A stretch of DNA of 64,000 nucleotides from Ilex aquifolium (taxonomy: Eukaryota; Streptophyta; Magnoliopsida; Aquifoliales; Aquifoliaceae): assembly GCA_951799425.1 (NCBI GenBank), contig OX637398.1, positions 4,149,501 to 4,213,500 on the forward strand, in the 5' to 3' direction. A program made the translations under genes and the position numbers. Below are positions 59,511-64,000 of this stretch, piece after piece (the stretch's first letter is position 1; each line of letters starts with the position of its first letter). The notes under the pieces were generated by a model that had not been told where the DNA came from, made no database searches, and worked only from the letters and a program-made list of their open reading frames with translations.

Positions 59511-60068
59511 CTAGTTATTACCTGTGCCTGAAGGCACAGTGTAATAAAAAATGATAAATAATAAATATATTTGTATTCATATACAAAATCAAATTACAAA
59601 CATAGAGAAGAGATATAGGAATTTAAACATCGGTTTGTAGTGAGGGTGAGAGATGGTGGGCGTCAGTGGTGGTGGTAGGAGACGATGATGGTTGTGGTGG
59701 GTGGCAATGACTGTGATGGCCAGGGCAGTGGTGATGGTAGTGACGGTGGCGGCGGTGGCGGCGGTGGGGGTGGTGGTGGTGGTGGTGGTGGTAACGGTGG
59801 TGGTGGTGGTGGTAGAGGTAGTAGTGGGGCGGTTTCAAACACTATTTTTTGTTTTAAAGTATTTATGAAAAATAATTTTTAGAAGTACTTTTAAAAAATC
59901 ACTCCAAACACACCCTTAGGGACCAATTTTTCTTATTAAATTTATGGTGTTAATATTAGCCATTAGATTAACTTTAAAGTAAAATTTAAAGTGATCTAAA
60001 CCGCGAATAGCAAAAGTCATTTTGTTTATCTTTTAAGATTTGAATTGTAAGCTACTTTATTATATAGA
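59511..60068 (-). mobile_element. Triplet-core Helitron, tandem copy 3
   Basis: Shortest copy (558 bp), with both canonical ends: CTAG at 59511-59514 after the hairpin, and 5' TCTATATAATAAAG ending at 60068 with A before it. The triplet core is only about 59640-59830. Confidence 0.9.
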
Positions 60069-61695
60069 TATATATATATATAATGGTAAAATATGTGTTT
60101 ATATTTTTTTTTTAAAATAGAGGAAAATATAAATTTTTTTTTTTCATATTATCAAATACAAAAAAATCAATCATTCCTACTTTTTATTCATCTTACCAAA
60201 CACAAAAGAAGAAAGAAAGAATTCTTCCCTTAAATGATAAATAGTATATCATTATTATTTTTCATCTTTTTATTTTTTTATTCACTCTGCCAAACAGATC
60301 ATAAATGACTGCAAAATTCTCTCACCAAGGCTAAGGAGCAATTCGGGTGGGTAATACGATCTAGGAGGTACAACAATCTTGGGAACTTAAGCCTATGTTT
60401 GGTAGCACTAAAAAGGGATTGATAAAAAAGTGAGGATGAAAAATGGGAGGAAAAATGATTTTTTTTTTTTATTGTTTGGTTTGAGGAGAAAATGGAAAGG
60501 AAAGGAAAATTGGATAGAAAATCTCACCATTTTTAGCACGAGAAGTTGCCTACTATATTGTAATAAAGTTAATTTACATTTATACCCTTCTTACTTGCAT
60601 GTCTTGTATTATCATGTCTTTAAAATACTATTTAGTACGAGGGATTCAATTTTAAAATATTTCTTTAACTAACATGTGATTAAGATATGTGATCTATTAA
60701 TTATTGCATTTGTTCATTTTTTGTGTATAAAATTATAAATTATATAATTTTTTTTACACATTACTCAAACAAAAATGATAAATTAAATTTATATACCAGA
60801 TCAAATGAAAATTTTTAATTTATATGTTGGTTCTTTTCCTCCATTTTTTTCTTTAAATCAAATAATAAAATATTTATCCGTCTAACTTTTTATCTATCAT
60901 ATCCAAAAAATAAAAATAAATAGAAAAAGAATTTACGATAAATGACATCTTTATGTTCCTCTTTAATGTTATTGTCTTACAAATAGAAACAAAAAGAAAA
61001 AGAAAAATAGAGAATTGATATGAGGGGAAATATTATGGTACCCTCGATAGTATCGTATCAAAAATTATAATTTTTTAATATTAAATTATAATTTTAAAAG
61101 ATATTAACAATAATAAAAAATTAAAAGCGATACCAATAGTTTATAATTTACTTGTGACTTATTATCTTAAAGTTATAATTGTATGATAAAAAATGATAAT
61201 TGACTGTATGATTTCTGTACCGTAGACTTTCTTAGAAGTGGCTGTCTATGTGCCGACACGACACCTAATCCTGTCCTATTCCCTAAATCGACGGGCAGGT
61301 GTCACTTCCGTCACGTCCTGTCCCCCATCAAACAGGGTGGGTTCTCGCCTCACAAAAACTCAAACCCCTGCCACCATCTAAGAATGTCCTGTCCTCTACC
61401 ACAAAATCAGCGCTTATCTGTGTCCCCAACTTAATCTGACGGTGCATACCACTTGTAGAACACGAACGCCTTCGCATCACTGAATCAACTCCTCACAATA
61501 ACGACGAAGCGCACTACTGTTCAATGCGTATCCTAGCATCACCCCCAACAACTCTTTTTGTATCCTCCACACTACCCCCACTCTTCTGTTCAACTTTAAA
61601 TACCGGGGTTTAGGGTTTTGTCTCTCTCCTCTCGTGTTGTGTGTTTGTGTTCGTGGTGAAGAAAGGAGAGTCAGGAGTGGAGAGACAGAGAGAGA
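60069..61695. other. Intergenic DNA and cyclophilin promoter
   Basis: AT-rich repeats to about 61230, then a balanced-composition promoter. Near the gene: TTTAAATA (61596-61603) and a telo-box (GTTTAGGGTTTT, about 61608-61619), common in constitutive plant genes, then a CT/GA-rich leader. Confidence 0.5.
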
Positions 61696-61879
61696 ATGGT
61701 GAACCCAAGGTGCTACTTCGACATAAGCATTGGAGGAGAGCTGGAAGGGAGGATAGTTATAGAGCTTTACAAAGATGTTGTCCCAATAACCGCCGAAAAC
61801 TTCAGGGCTCTCTGTACCGGAGAGAAGGGCATTGGCCCCAACACCGGTGTTCCCCTCCATTTTAAGGTCCTCCCCCCCT

Positions 61880-61968
<89 letters not shown>

Positions 61969-63780
61969 ACATGTTTATGCATAACTTTTATATTCGTATG
62001 TGTTTGTGCTAATGTATGTGTGTGTTGATGTTTATCTTTGCTACTTTGTATTCCCAATGTATATGTCTGTCCTAGGTTGATGCTGAAACGTAAAAATGAT
62101 ACGTTTGAATAGGATCTCATGCTTGATTTGTCGGTAATAACTTTTAGATACAAAAAAGTAACAACTATTAGATCTGGTGTATAGTCTATTTATGATTTAT
62201 GAAGCAAATCCATGGCTCAGAACTTCGAGTTTTTAAAAAATTTACAGTTTCTTGATTTTTTGATGGGTTTTATAAATTTTAAGGGTTAAAGAAAACTATG
62301 AGCATCATGATTTCCAGTTTTATTGTGCAAGCTTCCTATATGACGTCTCAGATGATTCTGGCTCTCACCATGTTTTTCTAAATGCTGAAAAAGATTAGCT
62401 TTCCAAATGACATAGTTAGCATTCGTGCGATTTATTTGTTAAAACTCCACATGTGTAGTTGAATTTGTTTTTTGTATTTTGTTATATGTCTTCACTGGTG
62501 TTCTTTTCTTTGTTATGTTTTTCTCCCCTTTCATATTTGAGCATTTTCAGGAATATTTACATTTAATTTGACATAGTTAGGCAGCAGTCACTGTAAGTTT
62601 GACTAATGTTAGAACTTTTAACCATGTAATTAACTGGTTACTTGATTATTCAGAAAGATTACACTCCAGAGCGTTCTTGGTGATGAAAATTGGCTTGCAA
62701 TTGGAGCCATATTTGAGTCTCTCATGGATAACTTGCCGCTGATTTTTTCAATATGGATAAATTGGTACTTGGCAGATTCATGTTGTTTATATGCCATGGA
62801 ATCCATGTAGTGATTAGGATCATGAATATAATAAAATTGGACATAGGTGAAGTAGGTCTCTTCATAGGCTAATGCATATCAAAAAGTGGTGAATATTTCT
62901 AGAGAAGCGACTATTATCTCCATAAGTTCATGAGTTGTGATCTTACAAAATATTAGGTTATCACTACCATCAGCAGTATATTGTTTTGTTGAATTGAGTA
63001 CAGGTCAATTTCATCTATACTGGAACCCGTCAATAGCTTTTTCATGATATAGCTAACTCATCATATCAATGTGACATGAAATCTATTTGCGGAAAGTGAC
63101 ATGAAATCTATTTAACCAAAAAAGATAGATAAATTCTACAATTGTGCAGAAAGAATGTGGAAAGTGAATTGTATTTATGAGGGTTCTTTAGGGCATTCAT
63201 ATTGTCATCATGGTCGTAAAGACCTGTCTTGGGATCTTCTTTCTCTTTTTTGCTAATCATAGATGAGTACTAATTGCAGGGCTCCTGTTTTCATCGCATT
63301 ATCAAAGGCTTTATGATACAAGGTGGCGATGTATCTGCTAGGAATGGCACTGGTGGAGAATCTATTTATGGCTTGAAATTTGAAGATGAAAATTTTGAGT
63401 TGAAACATGAAAGAAAGGGAATGTTATCAATGGCTAATTCTGGTCCAAATACCAATGGTTCTCAGTTTTTTATCACCACAACCCGAACTTCGCATCTGGA
63501 TGGAAAGCATGTTGTATTTGGCAAGGTAATTAAAGGAATGGGGGTGGTTCGTTCAATTGAGCACGTTCCTACAGGAGACAATGAGTTGCCCACTCTTGAT
63601 ATTATAATAGAGGATTGTGGAGAACTTCCTGAGGGTGCAGATGATGGGATATCTAACTTCTTCAATGATGGTGACACTTTTCCTGATTGGCCAGCTGACC
63701 TTAACGTGAAACCAGATGAAATTTCTTGGTGGATGAATGCTGTGGACTCTATCAAAGCTTTTGGAAATGAACAATACAAG
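61696..63780 (+). CDS. CYP40: Cyclophilin-40 peptidyl-prolyl isomerase (CYP40), 5' two exons
   Basis: Exons 61696-61866 and 63280-63780, in phase, give the first 224 residues. The cyclophilin domain spans 1 to about 170: [33 protein letters not shown], the catalytic [14 protein letters not shown] (Arg63), [19 protein letters not shown] and [13 protein letters not shown]. Then follows the CYP40 linker, [21 protein letters not shown] and the start of the TPR region (AFGNEQYK). The TPR exons continue right of the window. Family role: Hsp90 co-chaperone with PPIase activity, the SQUINT-type protein that supports AGO1 loading and microRNA-dependent phase change. A GT donor at 63781 shows the next intron. 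The ORF frame past 63780 is intron. Confidence 0.95.
61882..61966 (+). repeat. (CT)n(TA)n compound microsatellite
   Basis: About 22 CT units followed by about 20 AT units, just inside intron 1 of the cyclophilin gene, 15 bp past the donor. Confidence 0.95.
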
Positions 63781-64000
63781 GTAGTTGTTGTATATATATG
63801 TTTGGTTCTGTCTGTCTCATGGTTCCAATTCATGTTATGATCATCTAAAGTCCATCATTTTATTTGATGCATATTGTTTTCCTAATATGAAATTGAAAAA
63901 TCCAGAGAATTATTCTATATCGCCTTTTCAAATAAAATTATTTTATCCAATAGATGATGATTGTCCTAGTCTTTTAGGTTTTACAGGAAATTAGACTTCG

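Noticed and set aside
61767..62153. Minus-strand frame with RE and IY repeats
   Set aside because: It reads through the CT/TA microsatellite in the cyclophilin intron.

Overview
This 64 kb window is nuclear DNA from a flowering plant, most likely a eudicot and probably woody. The evidence is AT-rich intergenic DNA, short exons with GT-AG introns, plant-only gene families (RPW8-type NLR, SnRK2, LOB domain, class III peroxidase) and dense plant transposons. The species cannot be named from sequence alone.

Host genes, left to right: the 3' half of an NRG1/ADR1-type helper NLR (848-4785, +, opens left of the window); an intact nine-exon subclass III SnRK2 kinase (7795-13904, -); a six-exon DEK_C plus double SWIB-domain protein (17642-23025, +); a class I LOB-domain protein with a Q-rich tail and a 4x17-residue repeat (26876-27976, -); a 48-residue two-exon cysteine-rich protein (51528-51792, +); a four-exon class III peroxidase (55624-57111, +); and the first two coding exons of a cyclophilin-40 (61696 to beyond the window, +). 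They form no operon or shared pathway. SnRK2, NLR, peroxidase and the Cys-rich peptide belong to stress-linked families.

Mobile DNA fills most of the rest. The centrepiece is a 16,021 bp minus-strand Ty3/gypsy (Tat-like) element at 29327-45347, with 772 bp LTRs and target duplication AAATC. It has lost nearly all of gag-pol: the gag N-terminal part runs straight into the integrase C-terminus. It keeps three tandem, diverged genes of the 'putative gypsy type transposon' family on the opposite strand. Gene A is intact and spliced; B and C are decayed. A and B have clear TATA boxes of their own; C has a weaker one. Gene C is split by a younger 5,228 bp LTR element (36540-41767, duplication GCTGT). 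Between gene C and the integrase remnant lies a 41 bp tandem array whose plus-strand RNA would fold into hairpins with UACG and GAAA tetraloops.

A second theme is a family of non-autonomous Helitrons (5' TCTATATAATAAAG, 3' hairpin plus CTAG) whose cores are CCA/CCG-type triplet repeats. One copy sits in the left NLR intron (1-682), one between the NLR and SnRK2 genes (5768-7043), and three lie head to tail (57748-60068). Smaller elements with defined ends are a Ty1-copia deletion derivative inside an NLR intron (TSD GATGT), a PIF/Harbinger-type MITE (TSD TTA) and two hAT-type elements (8 bp TSDs). Less certain are several foldback MITEs and a LINE RNase H relic.
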